Part shown: piece after piece, positions 1 through 5,130 of the stretch
How positions within the stretch are numbered: the stretch's first letter is position 1
Layout of the letters: the number at the start of each line of letters is the position of its first letter
Assembly: GCA_017631725.1 (NCBI GenBank)
Contig: JAGBSS010000193.1
Coordinates: 1-5,130, forward strand
Reading direction: 5' to 3'
Source of the DNA: Clostridia bacterium
Lineage (GTDB): Bacteria > Bacillota > Clostridia > Christensenellales > Borkfalkiaceae
Length of the DNA: 5,130 bases
The notes under the pieces: generated by a model
The model's database searches: none
The model's input: only the letters and a program-made list of their open reading frames with translations
What the model was told of the DNA's origin: nothing
Made by a program: the position numbers and the translations under genes

Positions 1-908
1 AAGAACTTTTAAACACCGTTGTGATTGCAAGAAGCACTCCACTTGTTAAATTAAAGGTTGTTAAAACTTTAAAAAGGCAAAAAGAAGTTGTTGCTGTAAC
101 GGGTGATGGAATTAACGATGCTCCTGCAATTAAACAGGCAGACGTTGGAATTGTTATGGGTAAAACGGGTAGTGATATAACCAAAGAGGCGGCGGACGTT
201 TTACTTTTAGACGATAGTTTTTCTACCTTGGTAAAAGCAATAAAGTTTGGAAGATGTGTTTATAAAAATTTACAACGCTTTATAATTTTTCAAATTTCCG
301 TTAACGTTTCCGCACTTTTAGTGGTGACAATTTGTGCAATAATTGGGGTAAATGCACCTTTTTCCACCCTTCAAATGTTATGGATAAATTTAATTATGGA
401 TGGTCCACCTGCTTTAACTTTGGGTTTAATTAGTCCCGATAATAATTTAATGCAAGATAGACCTGTTAAAAGAGAAGAAAGCATAATAACTTACAAAATG
501 CTATGTAAAATTTTATTTAACGGAATTTTTTCTGGCATTGTGGTGCTAATGCAAGTATTTTTCAACTTTTTGGGTGCATTAGATAGCGAAAAATCTAATG
601 CCGTGTTTACCTTGTTTATAATATTCCAATTATTTAACGCATTTAACTGTGTGGAGCTTGGTTCAAAAAGCATTTTTAAAAACTTAGGCAAAAACAAGGT
701 TATGTTGTTAACATTTATAACCGTATTTTTATTGCAGATAGTAATAACAAGCCTTTCTGGTGGATTAAGATTTTACGTTTGGCTTAAAATTTTAGTTAGT
801 GCAAGTTCAATAGTCTTGTTAAGCGAAGGTTATAAATTTTTATACAGAATTTTGTCAAACAAAAAAAGTTTGCGTTTAAGTATAAATAAAAATAAAATTG
901 GAGCATAA
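1..908 (+). CDS. P-type Ca2+-transporting ATPase, type IIB (PMCA-like), C-terminal part only
   Basis: This is the C-terminal third of an ATP-driven cation pump of the cytoplasmic membrane, most likely a Ca2+ exporter. The frame is open from base 3, so the GTG at 21 is an internal Val codon and the gene begins upstream of the window. What remains is the end of the P domain with the hinge motif TGDGINDAPA (99-128), followed by about six hydrophobic segments that fit TM5-TM10. Ion-site residues point to subtype IIB. TM6 reads NLIMD, as in plasma-membrane Ca2+-ATPases, where SERCA has NLVTD. The TM5 position of SERCA Glu771 is Ala (NVSA), and the TM8 position of SERCA Glu908 is Gln (FQLFNAFN). 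This predicts one Ca2+ site per cycle. The phosphorylated Asp and the nucleotide-binding domain are outside the window. The protein ends in a short Lys-rich tail without an obvious calmodulin-type regulatory domain. The next gene starts 12 nt after the stop. The family call is secure; the ion is inferred from these residues. Confidence 0.93.
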   Translation, partial: ELLNTVVIARSTPLVKLKVVKTLKRQKEVVAVTGDGINDAPAIKQADVGIVMGKTGSDITKEAADVLLLDDSFSTLVKAIKFGRCVYKNLQRFIIFQISVNVSALLVVTICAIIGVNAPFSTLQMLWINLIMDGPPALTLGLISPDNNLMQDRPVKREESIITYKMLCKILFNGIFSGIVVLMQVFFNFLGALDSEKSNAVFTLFIIFQLFNAFNCVELGSKSIFKNLGKNKVMLLTFITVFLLQIVITSLSGGLRFYVWLKILVSASSIVLLSEGYKFLYRILSNKKSLRLSINKNKIGA

Positions 909-920
909 ACTAATATCTAT

Positions 921-1640
921 ATGACCATTTTAAAAATATCAGAAAAGGAAATTAATTCAAGCAATTTAGAATACGTAGTTTCTTCGCTTCAAGATTTTGT
1001 TAAGGGGGCAGGGTGTAAGTTTAATTTATTGGCTAATCAGTCAAGATGTTTATTACACGTTGACTGTGAAGAATATTTTAAAGATATAATAAAAACGGAA
1101 ATTTTAATTAAAATTGCAGAAATTGTAGCAATAAATTATAAATACACCTTTTTTAAAAAGGAAATAATTTTTTCCGGTCTTTGCGAAAGGGAAAAAGAAA
1201 TTTTATTAGTCGCTTTAATTGCCGCCGACTTAGAAGAGGATAAAAGATACGTATACGAAAAAATTAAAGGCTTATCGGAAATTGCAATAGATGGCGTTTT
1301 TAATTTTAGATTGAGAAATTTAAAGAAAAAATGGAAGGAAGTTAGCGATTACGTTCCAAGTGGTTTTTTTAATACCGAGTTAAAAGAATTTATTAGATTT
1401 TTGCTTGAAAATAGAAAAAAGGCAGTATATTTAGAGAATAATAACGTTTACGATTATCATTATAGAAAGTTAACAAGAACTAAGTTGTTGCCAAATAAAA
1501 CACTGCCACTATTAAAGGAAATAATTTTATCAAACTGTGGTGAAATTAGGCTTTTAAGTGACCTTAAAGGGGAAGATGAAAAGTATATAAAAGATTATTA
1601 TAAAGATAAGATTACTTTTTCTAACGGACAATTCTGTTAA
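921..1640 (+). CDS. ytxC: YtxC-like protein (putative sporulation-associated family)
   Basis: A 239-residue soluble protein without a signal peptide or membrane segment, rich in Lys, Glu and Ile. The best match I can recall is the YtxC family, whose biochemical function is unknown and which is named for a presumed link to sporulation. Supporting features are the central block FNFRLR (residues 127-132), followed by a Lys/Glu-rich helix and the ELKEFIRFLL segment (153-162), which resembles the family pattern of a FRL motif followed by an E-x-EFI-x-LL helix. The C-terminus ends in Cys239. Position also supports it: I recall ytxC lying just upstream of thrS in Bacillus subtilis and in many clostridia, as here. 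The gene follows the Ca2+-ATPase by 12 nt and is probably co-transcribed with it. ATG 921 is the only plausible start after the preceding stop, yet its nearest Shine-Dalgarno-like sequence (GGAG, 900-903) is 17 nt away, so initiation may be weak or coupled to ATPase translation. The reading frame is certain; the family name is less so. Confidence 0.65.
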   Translation: MTILKISEKEINSSNLEYVVSSLQDFVKGAGCKFNLLANQSRCLLHVDCEEYFKDIIKTEILIKIAEIVAINYKYTFFKKEIIFSGLCEREKEILLVALIAADLEEDKRYVYEKIKGLSEIAIDGVFNFRLRNLKKKWKEVSDYVPSGFFNTELKEFIRFLLENRKKAVYLENNNVYDYHYRKLTRTKLLPNKTLPLLKEIILSNCGEIRLLSDLKGEDEKYIKDYYKDKITFSNGQFC

Positions 1641-1645
1641 AATAA

Positions 1646-1674
1646 TTGACAAAGGCGAATATTTATTATATTAT
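1646..1674 (+). promoter_or_regulatory. Sigma-A-type promoter for thrS
   Basis: A perfect -35 box TTGACA (1646-1651) is separated by 17 nt from the -10 box TATTAT (1669-1674). Transcription would begin near 1681, giving a leader of about 75 nt before the thrS ATG. The promoter begins 6 nt after the ytxC stop codon, so thrS can be transcribed independently of the upstream genes. The flanking DNA is AT-rich, so chance -10 matches are common, but an exact -35 with optimal spacing is good support. Confidence 0.75.
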
Positions 1675-1708
1675 AAGTAAACGCTAAAAGTAGTCTAGTT
1701 GTTGTTTT

Positions 1709-1744
1709 GCCTTACGTAAAAATCTTTGCGTAAGGTATTTTTTT
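1709..1744 (+). terminator. Intrinsic terminator or attenuator in the thrS leader
   Basis: The arms 1709-1720 and 1725-1736 pair over 12 bp, including two G-U pairs (1709-1736 and 1717-1728), around a 4-nt loop AATC. The outer half is the GC-richer part (CCTTACG pairing with CGTAAGG). After one A come seven T residues (1738-1744), and the thrS Shine-Dalgarno GGAGG starts at the very next base. This is the form of a Rho-independent terminator. It can end transcripts of the ATPase-ytxC unit, but it also lies downstream of the 1646-1674 promoter, so transcripts from that promoter must read through it to express thrS. No T-box motif, long stem I or antiterminator is visible in the roughly 75-nt leader, so any control mechanism is unknown. 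Confidence 0.8.
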
Positions 1745-1749
1745 GGAGG
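1745..1749 (+). promoter_or_regulatory. Shine-Dalgarno site that fixes the thrS start
   Basis: GGAGG sits 6 nt upstream of ATG 1756, an ideal spacing. It rules out the upstream in-frame TTG at 1726, which lies within the terminator hairpin, has no ribosome-binding site, and would add ten residues before a TGS domain that begins normally at the ATG. Confidence 0.92.
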
Positions 1750-1755
1750 ATACAT

Positions 1756-3687
1756 ATGATAATATCGCTTAAAAACGGCTCTACCATGTCATTTCCGGCA
1801 CCCGTTACGGCTTTAGAAGTTGCAAAAAATATATCGGAAAATCTTTTAAAAGATGCAGTTGTCGCAAGTGTAGATGGTCAATTAGTTGACCTTTCTTGTG
1901 TTATAGATAAAGATTGCTCTTTAAAAATTATTACTTCTAAAGACAAAGAAGCATTGCCTATTCTTCGCCATACAACAGCACACGTTTTAGCACAAGCAAT
2001 AAAAAACATTTATCCTACTTGCAAACTTGCAATAGGTCCTGAAATAGAAAACGGCTTTTATTACGACGTGGAATTTAAAACTCCAATTACACAAGATGAC
2101 CTTGTTAAAATTGAAAAGGAAATGAAAGATATCATTAAAAGTGATATGAAAATTTTCCGCCATGAATATTCTAAAAGAGACGCTCTTAAAATATTTAGAG
2201 ATTTTGATGAGCCATATAAAGTGGAATTAATTAGTTCTCTTCCACCTAAAAGCATTGTTTCCGTTTATACTCAAGGTGATTTTAGAGATTTATGCCGTGG
2301 CCCACACCTTTCTTCAACGGGTAGAATTAAAGCTTTCAAACTTACATCGGTAACGGGCGCTTATTGGCGTGGAAACGAAAAAAATAAAATGCTTACCCGT
2401 ATTTACGGAACTGCTTTTTTTAAAAAATCTGAATTAGAAGAATATTTAAATAAATTAGAAGAAGCAAAGAAAAGAGATCACAACAAAATTGGTAGAGAAA
2501 TTGGCATTTTTATGACTGAAGACGTTGTTGGTCAAGGTCTTCCTATTTTAATGCCTAAAGGTGCAAAAATTATTCAAACCTTATCACGTTTTGTAGAAGA
2601 TGAAGAAGAAAAACGTGGTTTTATGATTACTAAAACACCAAAAATGGCTAAAAACGACCTTTATAGAATTTCAGGGCATTGGGACCATTATAGAGATAAA
2701 ATGTTTATAATTGGCGATGAAAATTCTTCTGATGCCATGGCTTTAAGGCCAATGACTTGTCCGTTTCAATATCAAATATACAAAAACGGTTTAAAAAGTT
2801 ATCGTGACCTTCCCGCAAGGTATAGTGAAACGGCAACTTTATTTAGAAACGAAGCAAGTGGTGAAATGCACGGGCTTATTAGGGTAAGAGAATTTACCCT
2901 TTCTGATGGGCATATTATTTGTACTCCAGAGCAAGTAGAAGAAGAATTTAAACGTTGTTTAGATTTAAGTTATTACTTTTTAACCTGTCTTGGTATGAAA
3001 GAAGACGTAACGTTTAGGTTTTCAAAACGTGGCAATTCAGATAAGTCTAAATACATAGCAAACGATAGGGCTTGGAAAAAGACCGAGCAACTAATGAAAA
3101 AGATTTTAGATGGTCTTGATATCAATTACGTAGAAGCAGACGGAGAAGCGGCATTTTACGGCCCTAAATTAGACGTTCAAATTAAAAACGTTTACGGAAA
3201 AGAAGACACGCTAATTACCATTCAGTTGGATTTTGCCGCAGCAGAAAGTTTTGATATGAGTTATATAGATGAGAACGGGGAGAAAAAACGCCCATACGTT
3301 ATTCATAGAAGTTCAATAGGCTGTTATGAAAGAACGTTGGCGTTATTAATTGAAAAATATGCCGGTGCACTTCCATTTTGGATTGCTCCCGTTCAAGTTA
3401 AAGTTTTAAGTTTAACCGAAAGAACGATAGATTACGTTAATAGCATAAAAGATCAACTTTTAAACTTGGGAATTAGGGCAGAGATAGACGTTAGAAATGA
3501 AAAAATAGGTTATAAAATTCGTTCTGCACAACTTGAAAAAGTTCCTTATATGTTTATTATCGGCGATAAAGAAATGGAAACGAACACAATTTCTGTCCGC
3601 AGTAGAAAAGATGGCGATTTAGGAGCAATGGAAAAGGAACAAATTTTCTCAAAGCTTGTTTACGATAACGCAAATAAAATCATATAA
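1756..3687 (+). CDS. thrS: Threonine--tRNA ligase (ThrRS)
   Basis: A class II aminoacyl-tRNA synthetase of 643 residues, normal for full-length bacterial ThrRS, that joins threonine to tRNA-Thr with ATP in the cytoplasm. Domains in order: TGS (about 1-60); editing domain (about 65-225) with the HxxxH pair His72 and His76 plus Cys180 and His184 in the CRGPH motif, which removes mischarged Ser; the class II catalytic core (about 245-540); and the anticodon-binding domain (about 544-640), opening with APVQVKVL. The catalytic zinc ligands are all present: Cys335 in RPMTCP, His386 and His517. Motif 2 reads FRNEASGEMHGLIRVREFT and motif 3 GCYERTLALLIEKYAG. Both differ from the common bacterial forms (FTQDDAH is replaced by FTLSDGH, and GSMERF by GCYERT), but they match a ThrRS subgroup I recall from clostridia. 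The gene has its own promoter and a leader hairpin that may attenuate it, and it ends at a strong terminator. Nothing suggests damage. Confidence 0.98.
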   Translation: MIISLKNGSTMSFPAPVTALEVAKNISENLLKDAVVASVDGQLVDLSCVIDKDCSLKIITSKDKEALPILRHTTAHVLAQAIKNIYPTCKLAIGPEIENGFYYDVEFKTPITQDDLVKIEKEMKDIIKSDMKIFRHEYSKRDALKIFRDFDEPYKVELISSLPPKSIVSVYTQGDFRDLCRGPHLSSTGRIKAFKLTSVTGAYWRGNEKNKMLTRIYGTAFFKKSELEEYLNKLEEAKKRDHNKIGREIGIFMTEDVVGQGLPILMPKGAKIIQTLSRFVEDEEEKRGFMITKTPKMAKNDLYRISGHWDHYRDKMFIIGDENSSDAMALRPMTCPFQYQIYKNGLKSYRDLPARYSETATLFRNEASGEMHGLIRVREFTLSDGHIICTPEQVEEEFKRCLDLSYYFLTCLGMKEDVTFRFSKRGNSDKSKYIANDRAWKKTEQLMKKILDGLDINYVEADGEAAFYGPKLDVQIKNVYGKEDTLITIQLDFAAAESFDMSYIDENGEKKRPYVIHRSSIGCYERTLALLIEKYAGALPFWIAPVQVKVLSLTERTIDYVNSIKDQLLNLGIRAEIDVRNEKIGYKIRSAQLEKVPYMFIIGDKEMETNTISVRSRKDGDLGAMEKEQIFSKLVYDNANKII

Positions 3688-3720
3688 AAAAACCCCTTTT
3701 AAAGGGGTTTTTAATTTTTT
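3688..3720. terminator. Bidirectional intrinsic terminator between thrS and ppa
   Basis: A near-perfect palindrome begins at the base after the thrS stop. The arms 3688-3698 and 3702-3712 pair over 11 bp with a CCCC/GGGG core and a 3-nt loop. On the plus strand it is followed by a T-rich run ending at 3720. On the minus strand the lower arm runs directly into seven T residues, so it can also end ppa transcripts. Its 3' T-run overlaps the first two bases of the ppa stop codon complement at 3719-3721, so the convergent genes are packed with almost no spare DNA. Confidence 0.92.
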
Positions 3721-4261
3721 ATCTTGCAGTAAGTTCAAATAAATGTTTTTTATAATTTTCTAAAGATTTTACTATAATTTTAACTGCTTCTTCTCGGTCT
3801 GAAACCAAATCTACACTTGTGCTTTTATTTTCTAATTGCTTATACACGGCAAAAAAGTGTTTCATTTCATCGAAAATATGTTCTGGCAAATCGTGTATGC
3901 TTTTATATGTATTGTAGTTTGGGTCTGCAAATGGAATAGCGATAATTTTTTCATCTAACTTTCCGTTGTCGTTCATTACAATAACGCCAATGGGGTAGCA
4001 TTTAACAAGACTCATACAATTTAAACTTTCAGAGCATAAAACCAAAACGTCTAACGGGTCATCATCATCGGCTAATGTATGTGGAATAAATCCGTAGTTA
4101 GCGGGATAGTGGGTAGAGGTGTATAAAATACGGTCTAATTTAAGTAAACCCGTTGTTTTATCCATTTCGTATTTTTGTTTAGAACCTTTGCTTATTTCGA
4201 TTACAGCAATAAATTCTTCTGGTTGAATGCGATTACTTTCAATATCGTGCCAAATATTCAA
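3719..4261 (-). CDS. ppa: Inorganic pyrophosphatase, family I (soluble)
   Basis: A 180-residue cytosolic enzyme that hydrolyses pyrophosphate to two phosphates with Mg2+, pulling forward reactions such as tRNA charging and nucleic acid synthesis. The length is typical of bacterial family I. The signature DDDPLDVLV contains the metal ligands Asp66, Asp68 and Asp71. The other active-site residues line up with E. coli PPase at an offset of about one: Glu22, Lys30, Glu32, Arg44, Tyr56, Asp98, Asp103, Lys105, Tyr140 and Lys141. None is missing. The start is TTG at 4261-4259, chosen because AGGAGA lies 6 nt upstream and the protein then begins at the usual distance before the VIEI strand; the next Met is residue 33, inside the active site. 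The gene is convergent with thrS and divergent from the Mrp gene, with its own promoter and a leader of only about 22 nt. Confidence 0.97.
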   Translation of the reverse strand: MNIWHDIESNRIQPEEFIAVIEISKGSKQKYEMDKTTGLLKLDRILYTSTHYPANYGFIPHTLADDDDPLDVLVLCSESLNCMSLVKCYPIGVIVMNDNGKLDEKIIAIPFADPNYNTYKSIHDLPEHIFDEMKHFFAVYKQLENKSTSVDLVSDREEAVKIIVKSLENYKKHLFELTAR

Positions 4262-4267
4262 GTTTGT

Positions 4268-4273
4268 TCTCCT
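4268..4273 (-). promoter_or_regulatory. Shine-Dalgarno site that fixes the ppa TTG start
   Basis: Read on the minus strand this is AGGAGA, 6 nt before the TTG at 4261. The strong site and good spacing support a non-ATG start, since no ATG lies nearby in frame. Confidence 0.88.
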
Positions 4274-4289
4274 AAATTTTTATAAGGCT

Positions 4290-4318
4290 ATTTTAACATT
4301 ATTATCAAAAAAAAACAA
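4290..4318 (-). promoter_or_regulatory. Sigma-A-type promoter for ppa
   Basis: On the minus strand, -35 TTGTTT (4318-4313) is followed after 17 nt by -10 TAAAAT (4295-4290). A TG at 4298-4297 makes it an extended -10. Transcription would begin near 4283, about 22 nt before the start codon. The -35 box merges into a run of nine T residues, so its exact edge is uncertain. Confidence 0.65.
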
Positions 4319-4362
4319 TTCTTTTTTAAATAAATTTCAAAATAAAGCTTTTTTTAATTGTT
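4314..4362. repeat. Inverted repeat AACAATT / AATTGTT covering both divergent -35 boxes
   Basis: The 7-bp arms at 4314-4320 and 4356-4362 are exact inverted copies separated by 35 bp of A/T-rich DNA. Each arm overlaps the -35 box of one divergent promoter. The simplest explanation is that both promoters use a similar AATTGTT-type -35 sequence. A shared operator is possible but unsupported. The A/T tracts between the arms could act as UP elements for RNA polymerase alpha subunits. Confidence 0.4.
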
Positions 4363-4386
4363 AAAACTCACCCTATTTGTTATAAT
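4358..4386 (+). promoter_or_regulatory. Sigma-A-type promoter for the mrp-family gene
   Basis: -35 TTGTTA (4358-4363) is followed after exactly 17 nt by a consensus -10 TATAAT (4381-4386). A TG at 4378-4379 makes it an extended -10 promoter. Transcription would begin near 4393. This is the best-formed promoter in the window. Confidence 0.8.
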
Positions 4387-4392
4387 ATAAGT

Positions 4393-4467
4393 AAATATTA
4401 AGGCTTTTAGTTTAAATTTTTTAATTTTTGAAATATTAACTATTATCAGTTTAATTAAGGAGTTTTT
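4393..4467 (+). other. 5' untranslated leader of the mrp-family gene
   Basis: About 75 nt of very AT-rich leader. The only clear element is the Shine-Dalgarno AAGGAG (4457-4462), 5 nt before the ATG. I found no stable hairpin, terminator or known riboswitch motif. The word AAATATTA occurs twice (near 4394 and 4431), which is expected by chance at this composition. Confidence 0.55.
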
Positions 4468-5130
4468 ATGTCAGAAAATTGTTCTCATAATTGTTCATCT
4501 TGTTCATCTAAATGCGACAAAAAAGACTTTCAAGAAAAATGCAACCCTTTAAGTAAGGTTAAAAAGGTTATCGGTGTTGTAAGTGGCAAAGGTGGTGTAG
4601 GTAAATCTTTAGTGACTTCGCTTTTAGCAGTTTTAGCAAATAAATCCGGTTATAAAACCGCCATTTTAGATGCAGATATCACAGGCCCATCTATTCCAAA
4701 ACTTTTTGGTATAGAGAAAAAAGCAGAAGGGTATGACCAAAAGTTTATTTTACCTGTTTGCTCTGAAAACGGCATTAAAGTAATGTCAATTAACCTTCTT
4801 TTAGAAAACAACACAGACCCTGTTGTTTGGCGTGGTCCTGTTATCGCAGGCGCTGTAAAGCAATTCTGGACGGACGTTGTGTGGGAAGAAGTAGACTATA
4901 TGTTTGTGGATATGCCTCCTGGAACGGGCGACGTGCCATTAACCGTTTTTCAATCTTTACCGGTAGACGGAATTGTCGTTGTAACATCTCCACAAGAACT
5001 TGTTTCTATGATAGTTAAAAAGGCAGTTAAAATGGCTGACCTTATGAATATTCCCGTGTTAGCACTTGTGGAAAATATGTCTTATTTCAAATGCCCAGAT
5101 TGTGGTAAAGAAATTAAAATTTTTGGCGAC
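4468..5130 (+). CDS. mrp: Mrp/ApbC/NBP35-family Fe-S cluster carrier ATPase, N-terminal 221 residues
   Basis: A P-loop NTPase of the MinD/Mrp group that carries 4Fe-4S clusters to apoproteins in the cytosol. The frame is open to the last base, so the C-terminus is missing; clostridial relatives are roughly 270-280 residues. Motifs: deviant Walker A GKGGVGKS (40-47) with signature Lys41 and Lys46; DADITGPSIP (68-77); DMPPGTGD (148-155); and CPDC (Cys209, Cys212), the pair that binds the bridging cluster at the dimer interface. The N-terminal extension before the P-loop is Cys-rich (Cys5, 9, 12, 16, 25), reminiscent of the N-terminal ferredoxin-like cluster site of eukaryotic NBP35 but with different spacing. 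ATG 4468 follows AAGGAG by 5 nt and a strong promoter. The gene is divergent from ppa. The family is certain; the client proteins are unknown. Confidence 0.95.
   Translation, partial: MSENCSHNCSSCSSKCDKKDFQEKCNPLSKVKKVIGVVSGKGGVGKSLVTSLLAVLANKSGYKTAILDADITGPSIPKLFGIEKKAEGYDQKFILPVCSENGIKVMSINLLLENNTDPVVWRGPVIAGAVKQFWTDVVWEEVDYMFVDMPPGTGDVPLTVFQSLPVDGIVVVTSPQELVSMIVKKAVKMADLMNIPVLALVENMSYFKCPDCGKEIKIFGD

Noticed and set aside
491..697. 68-codon minus-strand open frame
   Set aside because: It is fully antisense to the conserved membrane region of the Ca2+-ATPase, has no recognisable motifs, and reflects that gene's codon pattern.
1..908. Truncated or broken ATPase gene starting with GTG at 21
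   Set aside because: The frame continues open upstream to base 3 and codes for conserved family sequence (…VIARSTP), so the missing N-terminus is due to the window edge and not a pseudogene.
1699..1719. Possible threonine leader peptide (TTG start, six codons ending ...ACG TAA) overlapping the hairpin's 5' arm
   Set aside because: It has no Shine-Dalgarno site, uses a TTG start and contains a single Thr codon, so ribosome-stalling attenuation of the trp type is not supported.
1726..1755. N-terminal extension of ThrRS from a TTG codon at 1726
   Set aside because: The codon lies in the 3' arm of the terminator hairpin and has no ribosome-binding site. ATG 1756 has GGAGG at ideal spacing and gives a normal TGS-domain start.
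1681..1755. T-box riboswitch in front of thrS
   Set aside because: The leader is about 75 nt. There is no T-box consensus, no long specifier stem and no competing antiterminator.
2061..2255. 64-codon minus-strand open frame
   Set aside because: It is antisense to the ThrRS editing domain with no ribosome-binding site or family resemblance.
4827..5018. 63-codon plus-strand open frame rich in Arg and Cys
   Set aside because: It is an out-of-frame shadow of the Mrp-family gene, whose own frame is open to the window edge and carries all family motifs.
1..5130. Mobile element, CRISPR array, phage or defence island
   Set aside because: No transposase, integrase, regularly spaced repeats, terminal inverted repeats or target duplications are visible; gene content and base composition look uniform and housekeeping.

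Overview
The window is a stretch of AT-rich chromosome, probably from a low-GC Bacillota of the class Clostridia. This rests on the protein sequences (a YtxC-like protein directly upstream of thrS, a clostridial-looking ThrRS, and an Mrp protein with a Cys-rich N-terminus), strong AGGAGG-like Shine-Dalgarno sites, A/T-biased third codon positions, and TAA as the stop of all four genes that end here. TGG encodes Trp in several genes and no TGA is read through, so nothing points to a Mollicutes-type code.

Layout from left to right. (1) Bases 1-908 hold the C-terminal part of a P-type Ca2+-ATPase whose start lies outside the window. (2) Bases 921-1640, only 12 nt downstream and probably co-transcribed, hold a YtxC-like protein. 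(3) Bases 1641-1755 are a short regulatory gap with a TTGACA-17-TATTAT promoter, then a 12-bp hairpin with a U-tract that ends directly against the thrS Shine-Dalgarno site. (4) Bases 1756-3687 encode threonyl-tRNA synthetase. (5) A near-palindromic terminator works for both strands between thrS and the convergent gene ppa. (6) Bases 3719-4261, minus strand, encode a family I inorganic pyrophosphatase with a TTG start. (7) Bases 4262-4467 are a divergent promoter region with a good sigma-A-type promoter for each direction. (8) From 4468 to the window edge runs an Mrp/ApbC/NBP35-type Fe-S cluster carrier ATPase, cut off at residue 221.

The genes are mainly housekeeping: cation export, translation, pyrophosphate removal and Fe-S cluster delivery. 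ThrRS releases pyrophosphate during threonine activation and the neighbouring pyrophosphatase hydrolyses it, but the two genes are convergent and separately promoted, so this is a general metabolic link and not an operon. I see no tRNA or rRNA gene, CRISPR array, insertion sequence, phage gene or defence gene, and no sign of a new multi-gene system. The most interesting signal is the promoter-terminator-Shine-Dalgarno arrangement in front of thrS, which looks like a transcription attenuator that is not a T-box.
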